A stretch of 64,000 bases of DNA from positions 186,001 to 250,000 of the forward strand of contig CAWAEG010000009.1 of the NCBI GenBank assembly GCA_963780895.1, written 5' to 3'. The translations under genes and the position numbers were made by a program. This document shows, piece after piece, positions 1 through 8,083 of this stretch. Within the stretch, counting starts at the first letter, position 1; the number at the start of each line of letters is the position of its first letter. The stretch comes from DASQFI01 sp963780895 (GTDB taxonomy: Bacteria > Acidobacteriota > Vicinamibacteria > Vicinamibacterales > SCN-69-37). The notes below the pieces were generated by a model. That model saw nothing but the letters and a program-made list of their open reading frames with translations. It had not been told where the DNA came from and did no database searches.

Positions 1-752
1 TGATCGTCGTAGGTGGCCGGCAGCTTCCAGGTGTGATCGGGACCTTCCGTGCCGGCGAGCACGACACGGTCGAGGCCGGCACGATGCCGGCGAATGGCGG
101 CCAGCGCCAGATGCGTGCCGTAGCTGAACCCGAACAACGACACGCGATCGGACCCGATCGCGCGACGCAACGACTCGATATCGGCGGCGCTCTCCTCGGT
201 GTTGTACGCGCCGACGTCGTGGCCGGCCGCGCGGAAGCTCTCCGCGCACTGGCGGAAACGCGGCAGAGACAGCTCCAGCATCCGATCGTCTGACGTGAGG
301 AAATCGGCCGCCAGTGGACCCGACGATGGACAGGCCAGGCGCGGCCGCGCGAGGGCCGTCCCGCGCTGCGCGAGGAGCAGAACGTCGCGCTGTTCACGCA
401 GCTTGACGATCAGCCGTGCATACGCGGGAATCGAGAGAATCGAGACACCGGAGCCGCCCGGACCACCGTCGAGGTACACGACCGGCGATTTCGGTGCGCT
501 CGACAGGCTCTTCAGTCGTACGACCGCGAGCTCGATCGACTTGCCGTCCGGCCGTGCGTGCCGTTCAGGAACCGTGAACCGCCCGATTTCGTGCGTTTGC
601 GTTCCGCCGGACGCCTGAACGGGATAGGGCTCCCATTTGATGGCGGCCGGGCGCTCTTGTCCTTCTGCAACGACCGTCGTCTGCCTGCCCACTGCTGGAA
701 ACAGCGAGCAGGCCAGACCGAAGGCGCAGACCGATGCGATCGCCCGGAGCAC
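1..752 (-). CDS. alpha/beta hydrolase, secreted, truncated by window edge
   Basis: About 250 codons are visible; the C-terminal part lies beyond the left edge. The frame is open from a GTG at 750-752, preceded 7 nt upstream by an AGGGGG Shine-Dalgarno stretch. It starts with a signal-peptide-like segment. Visible motifs are an oxyanion-loop motif YLDGGPGGSG near residue 90 and a nucleophile elbow LFGFSYGTH near residue 210. Both are typical of the TAP/proline-iminopeptidase branch of alpha/beta hydrolases, where Ser attacks a peptide or ester. Asp and His of the triad would lie outside the window. It follows the aspartoacylase-like gene on the same strand with an 86-nt gap, so the two may be co-transcribed. 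The substrate cannot be inferred. Confidence 0.8.
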   Translation of the reverse strand, partial: MLRAIASVCAFGLACSLFPAVGRQTTVVAEGQERPAAIKWEPYPVQASGGTQTHEIGRFTVPERHARPDGKSIELAVVRLKSLSSAPKSPVVYLDGGPGGSGVSILSIPAYARLIVKLREQRDVLLLAQRGTALARPRLACPSSGPLAADFLTSDDRMLELSLPRFRQCAESFRAAGHDVGAYNTEESAADIESLRRAIGSDRVSLFGFSYGTHLALAAIRRHRAGLDRVVLAGTEGPDHTWKLPATYDD

Positions 753-838
753 ACCAACCCCCTGAGTGTCCTTGGACGCAGGAAGAGCCGGCGGCGTTGC
801 AGGGAGCGGCCGAGGGCAATGTACGGCCGCACCGCTTT

Positions 839-1867
839 TCAGGGTGTCTTTCGCACACCGATCATTGCCACCGGCTCACCCTTGCTGATGGGTGGCGTGC
901 CGATGACGTAGAGAATCTCGCCGCCGAATGGCGCGACGATCTCTTCGAGTGTCCGGCCGTGGAAGTCCGTAATGCGGCCGATGCGCGCGCCTTTGGTGAC
1001 CGTCGTGCCGTGCTCGACGGCGGCATAGAAGATGCCGGAGACGCCGGCGCGCAGCACCTCGCTCGTCGCGATCCAGACCGGCGACGTAATCGCCGGCGGT
1101 CCGGTCGTTCGCATGCCAAGGTGACGGAGCAGGCCGGCCACGCCGCGTTCGATCATGCCGATCGAGGCTTCGTCGACGCGCGCCATCCCGCCAGTCTCGG
1201 TCGTGATGGCCGGTTTGCCGCGCGTGATCGCCGTGTTCGACAGATAGAGAGACGCCGCCGGATCGGTCGGTCGCGCGCCGTCGACCACGATGTGATCGAG
1301 ACCGAATGCAAGCGCCATGGCTTTGCCGGCCTCGGCGACCTTCGGATCGCCGGTGGTGATCCAGTACGAATAGGGCCGCAGCGCCTCGTTGCCGTCGCCA
1401 CAGTGAAGATCGACGACATGCGTCGCGCGCGTGATGAACTCGCGCGTGATCACCTCGGCCACGCGCTCCGACAGCGTGCCGTCGGTCTTTCCGGGGAAGA
1501 CGCGATTCAGGTTCTTGCCGTCAACCGGAGAGTAGTAAATCGTCCGGCCGAGGAACGACGGCATGTTCGCGACGTGCACCATCAGCACGGTTCCGCGGAG
1601 GGTCTTCGGATCGATCGCCGCCCTCATCCGCTGGAGCGTGATGATCGGGACGTACTCCATGCCGTGCGTGCCCGCGACCAGCAGGAGGACCGGTCCGGAC
1701 GAGGCGCCGTGGATGATCGTGAACGGGATCGTCGTACCGGTGTCGCCTGGCCGGGCCGCCACCTCGATCGTCCCACCCGCGACCGTGCCTGGCGCTGCCG
1801 AGACGGATCCGATCGTGAACGGCGCCTGGGTGGCTGTCTGGACGATGAGGAGGAGTGCGGCCAGCAC
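839..1867 (-). CDS. succinylglutamate desuccinylase/aspartoacylase family protein, secreted
   Basis: 342 aa. The N-terminus is hydrophobic (LAALLLIVQTATQAP), suggesting export. The AstE/AspA (M14-like) zinc motifs are present: AGTHGMEY near residue 66 supplies His and Glu, and VVDLHCGDG near residue 150 supplies the second His. Family members hydrolyse N-acyl amino acids or related amides; many secreted members are annotated only as M14-like. The start is a GTG at 1865-1867 with no clear ribosome binding site, because the 36-bp arm of an inverted repeat begins at the very next base, 1868. That leaves the 5' leader inside a hairpin. A long plus-strand ORF across this gene is its antisense shadow. 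Confidence 0.85.
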   Translation of the reverse strand: MLAALLLIVQTATQAPFTIGSVSAAPGTVAGGTIEVAARPGDTGTTIPFTIIHGASSGPVLLLVAGTHGMEYVPIITLQRMRAAIDPKTLRGTVLMVHVANMPSFLGRTIYYSPVDGKNLNRVFPGKTDGTLSERVAEVITREFITRATHVVDLHCGDGNEALRPYSYWITTGDPKVAEAGKAMALAFGLDHIVVDGARPTDPAASLYLSNTAITRGKPAITTETGGMARVDEASIGMIERGVAGLLRHLGMRTTGPPAITSPVWIATSEVLRAGVSGIFYAAVEHGTTVTKGARIGRITDFHGRTLEEIVAPFGGEILYVIGTPPISKGEPVAMIGVRKTP

Positions 1868-1969
1868 GGGGTCGGGTTAGTTTTCCACAGATCGGGGACA
1901 GGTGTCGTTCGAAGGAACGACTTCGCGAACGAGACCTGTCCCCGATCTGTGGAAAACTAACCCGACCCC
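1868..1969. repeat. perfect 36-bp inverted repeat with nested hairpin loop
   Basis: Arms 1868-1903 and 1934-1969 are exact reverse complements by eye (left arm begins GGGGTCGGGTTAGTTTTCCA). The 30-nt loop contains a second 7-bp hairpin, GTCGTTC/GAACGAC. The element abuts the GTG start of the aspartoacylase-like gene and contains the stop and last codons of the upstream gene. A half copy occurs at 15350-15395, next to another start codon. Confidence 0.9.
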
Positions 1970-2610
1970 GCCAGCCGGTGCGTCACGTCGAGCCGGCTCA
2001 CGTGGACGTTGATGCCCTTCCCGATGCGGAGACCGAACGGGCCGTCGACGGCGAGCGACGCGCGCGGAAGTTTCGTCACGAGGGTGCCGTTCGCGCTGAA
2101 GACGACGTCGGCTGTGCCGACCTCGACCTTGAGGATGTTCTTGACCGCGTCCGGTCCCTTCTGCGGCGCGAATGACCCGGCGGTCCAGTTGAAGACGGGC
2201 GTGGCGCCGTCCGGCTTGTGAGTGATGACCGCGGCCTGTCCGTCCCGCCGGCCGACGAACGCGACGTACGACCGGTTGGCCGGCGCGTCGAGCGATCGAC
2301 CGCCCAGGAACACGCCGTACTCCTCAGTGCTGCTGTCCGGGAACAGGAAGATCTCCGCCTCGACGACGAAGTTGCCGCGCCCCTGGTAGTCGGGCTGATA
2401 CAGCACCGCGCCGGGACCCTGCGTGATGTGCCAGCCGGGCGGCATCGCGACGAAGAACATCGCGTCCGGCTTCGCCTCGCCCGATTCGATGACCCTGGCT
2501 GGCGCGTCCGGAACCCACTTCCAGTCCGGCGGCGTCTTCAACCCCTGAGCACTGCCCGGTTCAACGGCCATCACGCCCGCGAACATCACCGCTGTTGCCC
2601 AGCGCATCAT
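1957..2610 (-). CDS. secreted LamG/DUF1080-like protein of unknown function
   Basis: 217 aa. A signal peptide (ATAVMFAGVMAVEPGSAQG) is followed by a beta-rich domain. The pattern, with RGNFVVEAEIFLFP, then KPDGATPVFNW, then LRIGKGINVHVSRL at the C-terminus, resembles concanavalin-like laminarinase/DUF1080 (3-keto-disaccharide hydrolase) folds. No catalytic residues can be assigned. It probably acts in the periplasm or outside the cell. The stop codon TAG (1957-1959) and the last four codons lie inside the right arm of the 1868-1969 palindrome, so the element has been accommodated at the 3' end. ATG start at 2608-2610. Confidence 0.65.
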   Translation of the reverse strand: MMRWATAVMFAGVMAVEPGSAQGLKTPPDWKWVPDAPARVIESGEAKPDAMFFVAMPPGWHITQGPGAVLYQPDYQGRGNFVVEAEIFLFPDSSTEEYGVFLGGRSLDAPANRSYVAFVGRRDGQAAVITHKPDGATPVFNWTAGSFAPQKGPDAVKNILKVEVGTADVVFSANGTLVTKLPRASLAVDGPFGLRIGKGINVHVSRLDVTHRLAGSG

Positions 2611-2729
2611 TTGCTCCTTTGCCTCCGTGTCGAGGCTATGCTCTAGCCATCCTTTTCAGTTTTCAACATGCGGTTCTTTTCGAAGGGTCGCCGGATACCA
2701 TTTCTGGGCACCCGCGGGGAGGAGACCTG

Positions 2730-3311
2730 ATGCGCCGTCTGGGCCGAAAGCGGGAAGGATGCGAGACCGCGTTGGAACCGTCGATGCTCGAAGGTGGCCC
2801 CGAGGTTGCGTCATCGCCCGGCATGCAGGTGCTGACCGATGCCACGCGAGGTCCCGGGACCCCGTTTCCGCCCACGCTCATCTTCGTGATCGGCCTGGTT
2901 TTCGCGTGGCCGCTGCACGATGCGTTTCCGTTTCATGTGGGGACCACGGCGGCGCTGACGAGCTGGCTCACGGGCATCGGCGCCGTCATCCTGACGGCGG
3001 GCACGGTCGTGTTCTGGTGGGGGATGGCGGCGTTCGCGCGTGCGCAAACCGGCATCATGCTGCAAAGCCCGGCCAGCCAGCTGGTGATCATTGGCCCGTA
3101 TCGCTGGTCACGCAACCCGATGTATGTCGGCTTCGTCGCGATGTACCTCGGCTTTGCGCTGCTCATGAACAGCGTCTGGCCGCTCCTCCTGCTGCCGGGC
3201 GTGATCATCGCGCTCGAGATCCTCGTCATCACACGCGAGGAGCGCTATCTCCGATCGATCTTCGGGCCTGAGTACGAGGAGTACTGCCGCCAAGTCGGGC
3301 GATGGTTATAG
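2730..3311 (+). CDS. isoprenylcysteine carboxyl methyltransferase-like membrane methyltransferase
   Basis: 193 aa from the ATG at 2730, chosen because GGGGAGGAG precedes it by about 6 nt; the frame is open further upstream to 2595. After a charged 45-residue N-terminus come several membrane helices. The C-terminal half carries the ICMT/PEMT signature: GPYRWSRNPMYVGF, then EERYLRSIFGPEYEEYCRQVGRW. In family members this region binds SAM and methylates small or lipid substrates. A paralogue lies 0.4 kb downstream at 3696; DUF2277 separates them on the other strand. The stop TAG lies on the first bases of the 3310-3367 hairpin. Confidence 0.85.
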   Translation: MRRLGRKREGCETALEPSMLEGGPEVASSPGMQVLTDATRGPGTPFPPTLIFVIGLVFAWPLHDAFPFHVGTTAALTSWLTGIGAVILTAGTVVFWWGMAAFARAQTGIMLQSPASQLVIIGPYRWSRNPMYVGFVAMYLGFALLMNSVWPLLLLPGVIIALEILVITREERYLRSIFGPEYEEYCRQVGRWL

Positions 3312-3367
3312 ACCTCGGGTTTCGTTTCGCCACACGCAATTCACTCGCGAAAAGAAACCCGAGGTCT
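3310..3367. terminator. hairpin between convergent genes, probable bidirectional terminator
   Basis: Arms 3310-3330 and 3347-3367 pair over 21 nt with one mismatch (left arm begins AGACCTCGGGTTTCG); the loop is 16 nt. It overlaps the stop codons of both convergent neighbours. There is no strong T tract on either strand, so the terminator role is inferred from position. Confidence 0.6.
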
Positions 3368-3648
3368 TACTCGGCACCGGGTGCCCCAAACCGCTTGGCC
3401 GCCTCCGCCCGCGCCCGTGCGGCCACCTCTTCGCGATTTCGCGGGGGCGCCTGGGTAATCAGATCGTCAATCAACCGTCGCGCGATTGCCGCGACGTCTT
3501 CGATCGCCGACTCAAACGCCGGCTCGTTCGCCTTCGATGGCTTGTTGAACCCGCTCAACTTGCGGACGAACTGTACGGACGCGGCCCGGATTTCCTCGCC
3601 GGTCGCCGGCGGATCGAAGTTGAAGAGCGTCCGGATGTTTCGGCACAT
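3367..3648 (-). CDS. DUF2277 family protein
   Basis: 93 aa, full length for the family. It begins with the diagnostic MCRNIRTLFNFDPPAT and continues AASVQFVRKLSGFNKPS, KANEPAFESAIEDVA, then a basic C-terminus. The function of DUF2277 is unknown; it is a small soluble, probably helical protein, often encoded as an isolated gene. Here it lies between two ICMT-like methyltransferase genes on the opposite strand. Stop TAA at 3367-3369 touches the convergent-gene hairpin. ATG start at 3646-3648. Confidence 0.9.
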   Translation of the reverse strand: MCRNIRTLFNFDPPATGEEIRAASVQFVRKLSGFNKPSKANEPAFESAIEDVAAIARRLIDDLITQAPPRNREEVAARARAEAAKRFGAPGAE

Positions 3649-3695
3649 GCCTCCATTTTACGAGCACGGCCCGACCCTGCGTACAATCCCCGTTC

Positions 3696-4169
3696 GTGGT
3701 CGATGAACGCGGTCCGGCGGTCCGGTTCCCCCCTCCTTTCGTCTTCGTGGCCGGATTCCTCGTGGCCTGGCTGCTCGAGAACTTTCTGGGGTTCGAGATC
3801 GACGGCGAAGGTCCGACGCTGCCTCAGACGGTCCTTGGGGTCGCCGCGATCGCGACCGGCTTAGCGCTGACGTTCTGGGGGCTGTCGACGTTCGCCCGTG
3901 CCCGGACCCCCATCATTCCCGACCGGCCGGCGCGTGAGCTCGTGACCACGGGCCCGTACCGGTTCACACGCAATCCGATGTACGTCGGCCTGACGGTCCT
4001 CTACGCCGGCCTCGCCCTCGTGCTCAACATGGCGTGGCCGCTCGTCCTGCTTCCCGTGGTGCTGACCGCGCTCACCACGCTGGTCATCGTGCACGAAGAG
4101 CGGCATTTGAGAGAGGCCTTCGGTCCGTCCTACGAGGACTACTGCCGGAGGGTCAGAAGATGGATCTGA
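3696..4169 (+). CDS. ICMT-like membrane methyltransferase, second copy
   Basis: 157 aa starting at GTG 3696. Four hydrophobic segments are visible. The C-terminal motif set GPYRFTRNPMYVGL and EERHLREAFGPSYEDYCRRVRRW matches the paralogue ending at 3311, so the two are likely an ancient duplication with an unrelated gene now between them. Family members methylate isoprenylcysteine or other membrane-proximal substrates with SAM; the substrate here is unknown. The stop codon (4167-4169) is followed after a few bases by the large palindrome at 4176-4425. Confidence 0.85.
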   Translation: MVDERGPAVRFPPPFVFVAGFLVAWLLENFLGFEIDGEGPTLPQTVLGVAAIATGLALTFWGLSTFARARTPIIPDRPARELVTTGPYRFTRNPMYVGLTVLYAGLALVLNMAWPLVLLPVVLTALTTLVIVHEERHLREAFGPSYEDYCRRVRRWI

Positions 4170-4175
4170 AAGGCT

Positions 4176-4425
4176 TTTATCGGTACGACGGGCCTGAAAT
4201 GCGCATGTCGGTACGACCCTACTGAAAAGCACTCGTCGGTACGGCAGGTACCTGGAACGGACTGACGCCCGTCTTCTTTTTTTTAGAGAAGAAGATGGCA
4301 TGCGTCAGGCGCGTTCCTCGTACCCGCCGTACCCGTCGTACCGACGAATGCTTTTTAGCAGGGTCGTACCGACATGCGCATTTCAGACCCGTCGTGCCCG
4401 GCGAGTGCTTTTCAGGAGTACGATG
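4176..4425. repeat. large imperfect inverted repeat, arms of about 90-100 nt
   Basis: A perfect 26-nt core pairs 4195-4220 with 4360-4385 (starting TGAAATGCGCATGTCGGTAC). Pairing continues inward through CACTCGTCGGTACGG against CCGTCGTACCGACGAATG to a central hairpin around CGTCTTCTT...GAAGAAGATG (4271-4298), and outward as CGGTACGACGGGCC against CCCGTCGTGCCCGG. It fills the gap between the methyltransferase and the PilT-family gene and ends just before the latter's start. Confidence 0.85.
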
Positions 4426-4436
4426 TCCGCGCAAGG

Positions 4437-5564
4437 ATGGCGGCTGACGATCTGGAACGGCTCGTCTCGGAGCTCGAAGCGACGCGCTTCGACGCGCCTG
4501 AGGGCGCGTCGCGCCTCGATAGCTGGCTCGTGCTTGTCGCCGAACGGGACGGCAGCGATCTGCTGCTGGTCGCCGGTGAGCCGCCGGCACTTCGCGTGCA
4601 CGGCCGCATCGTGCGCGCCGACCATCCGCCGCTCGACGGCGTGGACATCGAGGAGATGGTCCTGCCGGAGCTCCCGCCGCACGCACAGCGCGCATTCCGG
4701 GAATGTGGCATCGCCGACGCCGCCCGCCAGGTGCCCGGCGTGGGCCGATTCCGGATCAACCTGCATCGCGAACGCGGCCGGACCGCGGCGGCGATCCGGC
4801 GGCTGCCGCGCCAGGTGCCGGCGCTCGCGAGTCTCAACCTGCCGCCGGGCGCCGAACTGCTGACCCGTCTCCAGCGGGGCCTGGTGCTCGTCGGCGGCGC
4901 CACGGGTTCGGGCAAGACCACCACGCTCGCCGCTGTCGTCGAGGCCATCAACGCGCGTGAGCCGAAGCACATCATCACGATTGAAGATCCCATCGAATAC
5001 GAACACGTCAACCGTCAGAGCGTGATCGAGCAGGTGGAGATCGGCATCGACGCGCCCGACTTTCCGACGGCGCTGCGCTCGTCGCTGCGGCAGATGCCGG
5101 ATGTGCTCGTCATCGGAGAGATGCGCGATCCGGAGTCGATGCGCATCGCGCTCGCGGCAGGGGAGACGGGACAACTCGTCTTTTCGACCGTGCACACGAC
5201 CGACATGCCATCGACGATCGGCCGGATCACCGACTCCTTTCCCGCGGAACGGCAGCCGACGATCCGGCAGGAGATCGCGGCGGCCCTGACGGCGGTGTTC
5301 ATTCAGACCCTGCTTCCGCGCACCGGCGGCGGACGAATCCCCGCGGCCGAGATGCTGGTGGTGCAGTACGGCGCCCGGCAGCACATCCGGCGGAACGCGC
5401 TCCACCATCTGCACCAGGAGATCACGATCACGCGCAAGTCCGGATCGTTCACGCTCGAGGAGTGCCTCGCCCGGCTGGTGAAGGACGGCCTGGTGGACCG
5501 CAACGACGCCGCGTTGCGCGCGAACCATCCCGAGGATTTCGAGCACGCGATGCAGGTTGGTTAG
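4437..5564 (+). CDS. pilT: PilT/PilU-family twitching-motility ATPase
   Basis: 375 aa from ATG 4437. The frame is open to 4374, but that part is palindrome sequence and lacks family resemblance. The hexameric ATPase motifs are all present: Walker A GGATGSGKTTT (about residue 157), Asp box ITIEDPIEYEH, Walker B LRQMPDVLVIGEMRDPE, His box GQLVFSTVHTTD. The family drives retraction of type IV pili at the inner-membrane platform. The N-terminal region has the PAS-like fold pattern with LLLVAGEPPALRVHGR. No other pilus gene is in the window, so this is an orphan copy. An out-of-frame ATG at 4423 has the better ribosome binding site (CAGGAG), leaving the start uncertain. It is followed 3 nt later by the SGNH hydrolase gene. 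Confidence 0.88.
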   Translation: MAADDLERLVSELEATRFDAPEGASRLDSWLVLVAERDGSDLLLVAGEPPALRVHGRIVRADHPPLDGVDIEEMVLPELPPHAQRAFRECGIADAARQVPGVGRFRINLHRERGRTAAAIRRLPRQVPALASLNLPPGAELLTRLQRGLVLVGGATGSGKTTTLAAVVEAINAREPKHIITIEDPIEYEHVNRQSVIEQVEIGIDAPDFPTALRSSLRQMPDVLVIGEMRDPESMRIALAAGETGQLVFSTVHTTDMPSTIGRITDSFPAERQPTIRQEIAAALTAVFIQTLLPRTGGGRIPAAEMLVVQYGARQHIRRNALHHLHQEITITRKSGSFTLEECLARLVKDGLVDRNDAALRANHPEDFEHAMQVG

Positions 5565-5567
5565 CAC

Positions 5568-6653
5568 GTGCGCCGCGCGCTGCTCGGTCTCGTCATTCTC
5601 GCCGTCCAGTTCGTCGTCCTCGAAGGCGCCATCCGGCTGCACGGCGGCTCCGAAGTCGCGCCCGAGTTCCGGCGACTCTTCATGCAGGACCCGCGCGTCG
5701 GGCATCGCCTGCAGCCCGGCGCCCGCGCGCGGTTCACGACCGTCGAGTTCAGCACGGACCTGGCCATCAACGCCCAGGGCGTGCGCGACGACGAGCCCAT
5801 CGGGCCGAAAGCGTCCATCGAGCGGCGGATCGTCGTGCTGGGCGATTCGCTCGTCATGTCCGTCCAGGTGGCGTTCGCCGAGACGTTCTGCGAGCGACTC
5901 GAAGCGAAGCTGAACGCAGCCGATTCCGCGCATCGCTGGCGCGTCATCAACGCGGGCGTGCAGGGTTATGGACCCGTCCACGAGTGGCTGTTCTTCGACG
6001 CCATCGCGTCCGCGTTCGAGCCGGACATCGTGCTGATTGGCGCGTTCGCCGGCAACGATGCCGTCGAAGCGAACGACACGGAAGAGTGGCTCGACGCAGG
6101 TCGATCGACGACGGCCGGGACCGAAGCGACGTTGTCCTGGCTTCGCCGGCTGATCCGGACCAGCGTCGTCCTTCAGCTCGTCCGCGTCCGGTGGGACCAG
6201 CTGCGATCGCGCGTCAGCAGCGGGGCGCCGGAGCGGCCGGTCTCGAGCTATCTGGCCGACCCGCCGCCGGATGTGACGCACGGTCTCGAGGTCACCGCGC
6301 GCGCGTTCGGCAGGATCGCGGCGCGCGCCGAAGCGCTCGGCGCCCGGCCCGCCCTCGTGCTGTTTCCGGCGCGCTTTCAGACCGACGACGGCGATTACGG
6401 CCGGCTCGATGAAATCGTCCGCCGCGCCGGCGGCGTGCTCGTCCGGAACTCCGCGACGGAACGGCTTCGCACCGCGTTGGCGCCGCTTGGTCTGCCGACA
6501 CTCGACCTGCTGCCGATTCTCGAAGCGCAGCCCGATCGCATCGGCCTCTTCTTCCAGCGCACGATCCACTTCACGCCGCGCGGGCATGAGGTCGTCACCG
6601 AGGCGCTGTTCAGCTTCCTCACGACGAGCGGGCTGGTTCAACCGCGTCCCTGA
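5568..6653 (+). CDS. SGNH/GDSL hydrolase, AlgJ/AlgX-like partner of MBOAT
   Basis: 361 aa, GTG start 3 nt after the PilT-family stop. The N-terminus has a membrane anchor or signal (ALLGLVILAVQFVVLEGAI). Block I is VVLGDSLVMSVQ, with the nucleophile Ser at about residue 93. Block III-like GNDAVEAND follows, and the C-terminal catalytic His lies in TIHFTPRGHEVV. It overlaps the start of the MBOAT acyltransferase gene (TGATGG), the standard two-gene arrangement in which the MBOAT carries an acyl group across the membrane and the SGNH protein handles it in the periplasm. It probably O-acetylates an exported polysaccharide. Confidence 0.85.
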   Translation: MRRALLGLVILAVQFVVLEGAIRLHGGSEVAPEFRRLFMQDPRVGHRLQPGARARFTTVEFSTDLAINAQGVRDDEPIGPKASIERRIVVLGDSLVMSVQVAFAETFCERLEAKLNAADSAHRWRVINAGVQGYGPVHEWLFFDAIASAFEPDIVLIGAFAGNDAVEANDTEEWLDAGRSTTAGTEATLSWLRRLIRTSVVLQLVRVRWDQLRSRVSSGAPERPVSSYLADPPPDVTHGLEVTARAFGRIAARAEALGARPALVLFPARFQTDDGDYGRLDEIVRRAGGVLVRNSATERLRTALAPLGLPTLDLLPILEAQPDRIGLFFQRTIHFTPRGHEVVTEALFSFLTTSGLVQPRP

Positions 6654-8077
6654 TGGTCTTCAACTCGCTCGAGTTCGCCGCGTTCTTTCTCGTCGTCTAC
6701 ACGCTGTATCGCCTGCTGCCGCACCGGGCGCAGAACTGGATGCTCGTCGCGGCGAGCTACGTCTTTTACGCGGCGTGGGACTGGCGGTTTCTCGGCCTGC
6801 TCATCGGGTCCACCGTCGTCGATTACTTCGTCGGCCGGTACCTCGGCACCGCCACCGCGCGCGGCGCGCGCCGTCTCGCGCTCATCCTCAGTCTGGTGTT
6901 CAACCTGGGGATGATCGGCTTGTTCAAGTACTTCAATTTCTTCGCCGACGGCCTCGCACGCATCTTCAGCTGGCTGGGTTGGCAGCTGGATCCGATCACC
7001 GTGAACGTGATCCTGCCGATCGGGATCTCGTTCTACACGTTCATGACGATCAGCTACGTCATCGACGTGTACCGGCGCGACATTCAGCCGACCAGGAACT
7101 TCATCGATTTCGCGCTGTTCGTGAGCTATTTTCCGCACCTGGTCGCGGGCCCCATCCTGCGGGCGTCGCTCCTGATTCCGCAGCTTGCCCGTCCGCGCGT
7201 GATCACGCAGGCGCAGATTGTCGACGGGCTGTGGCTCAGCGGCTGGGGGCTGTTCCAGAAGATGTTCGTCGCCGACAACCTCTCGCGCCTGGTGACGGCG
7301 GTGTTCAGTCCTGCGGCCTCGCCGACCGGCCTCGATGTGCTGGTCGCCATCTATGCGTTCGCCTTCCAGATCTACGGCGACTTTGCGGGCTATTCGAACA
7401 TCGCGCGCGGCATTTCAAAGCTCATGGGGATCGAGCTCAACGTCAACTTCCTGTTTCCGTATTTCGTCATCTCGCCGCAGGCGTTCTGGCGCAACTGGCA
7501 CATCAGCCTGTCGACCTGGCTGCGCGACTATCTCTACATTCCGCTGGGCGGCAACCGGGGGTCGAGCGTTGCGACGAAGCGGAACCTGATGATCACGATG
7601 ATCCTCGGCGGACTGTGGCACGGCGCAGCGTGGACGTTCGTCCTGTGGGGCGTCTATCAGGGCCTCGCGCTGGTCGTCGCCCGCACGATTCAGGACTGGG
7701 CCGGCAGGTCGGGCGTGACCGTGGCCCGCGGGCTGACCTGGCCGCGCGTTGTGCTCGGGCTGCTGATGTTCCACGTCACCTGTTACGGCTGGCTGATCTT
7801 TCGAGCCGATTCGGTCGCGCAGATCGGGCGATTCACGGAGCTCATCGCCGGCGATCTCCGTCCGGGTCCCTCCACGGTGCGATCGCTCGTCATTCCGTTC
7901 CTCGAGATCGTGACGCCGCTCCTGCTCGTGCACATCTATCAGGCCCGGCGTGGCTCGGAATCGGCGCCGCTCGAGCTCGGCACCGTCACGCGCTACGCAC
8001 TGTATGGCGCCGTCGGATATCTGATCCTGCTGTTCGGGGACTTCGAAGGTGCGCAGTTCATCTATTTTCAGTTCTAA
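6653..8077 (+). CDS. MBOAT-family O-acyltransferase (AlgI-like)
   Basis: 474 aa with about ten predicted membrane segments. The family signatures are SLSTWLRDYLYIPLGGNRG near residue 285 and GGLWHGAAWTFVLWG near residue 320, where the His is the conserved catalytic residue. It is homologous to AlgI and DltB-type enzymes that move acyl groups across the inner membrane. It overlaps the preceding SGNH hydrolase gene by one base, indicating translational coupling. No polysaccharide synthase lies nearby, so the acceptor is unknown. The convergent AraC-like gene ends 7 bp downstream. Confidence 0.92.
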   Translation: MVFNSLEFAAFFLVVYTLYRLLPHRAQNWMLVAASYVFYAAWDWRFLGLLIGSTVVDYFVGRYLGTATARGARRLALILSLVFNLGMIGLFKYFNFFADGLARIFSWLGWQLDPITVNVILPIGISFYTFMTISYVIDVYRRDIQPTRNFIDFALFVSYFPHLVAGPILRASLLIPQLARPRVITQAQIVDGLWLSGWGLFQKMFVADNLSRLVTAVFSPAASPTGLDVLVAIYAFAFQIYGDFAGYSNIARGISKLMGIELNVNFLFPYFVISPQAFWRNWHISLSTWLRDYLYIPLGGNRGSSVATKRNLMITMILGGLWHGAAWTFVLWGVYQGLALVVARTIQDWAGRSGVTVARGLTWPRVVLGLLMFHVTCYGWLIFRADSVAQIGRFTELIAGDLRPGPSTVRSLVIPFLEIVTPLLLVHIYQARRGSESAPLELGTVTRYALYGAVGYLILLFGDFEGAQFIYFQF

Positions 8078-8083
8078 GGCTCG

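Noticed and set aside
734..1960. A 408-codon plus-strand frame over the aspartoacylase-like gene
   Set aside because: The minus-strand frame has the zinc motifs and a plausible start; the plus-strand product is Arg/Asp-rich with no motif.
4383..6641. A 752-codon minus-strand open frame
   Set aside because: Antisense to the PilT-family and SGNH genes, which carry all expected motifs; the antisense product is an Arg/Asp-rich artefact.
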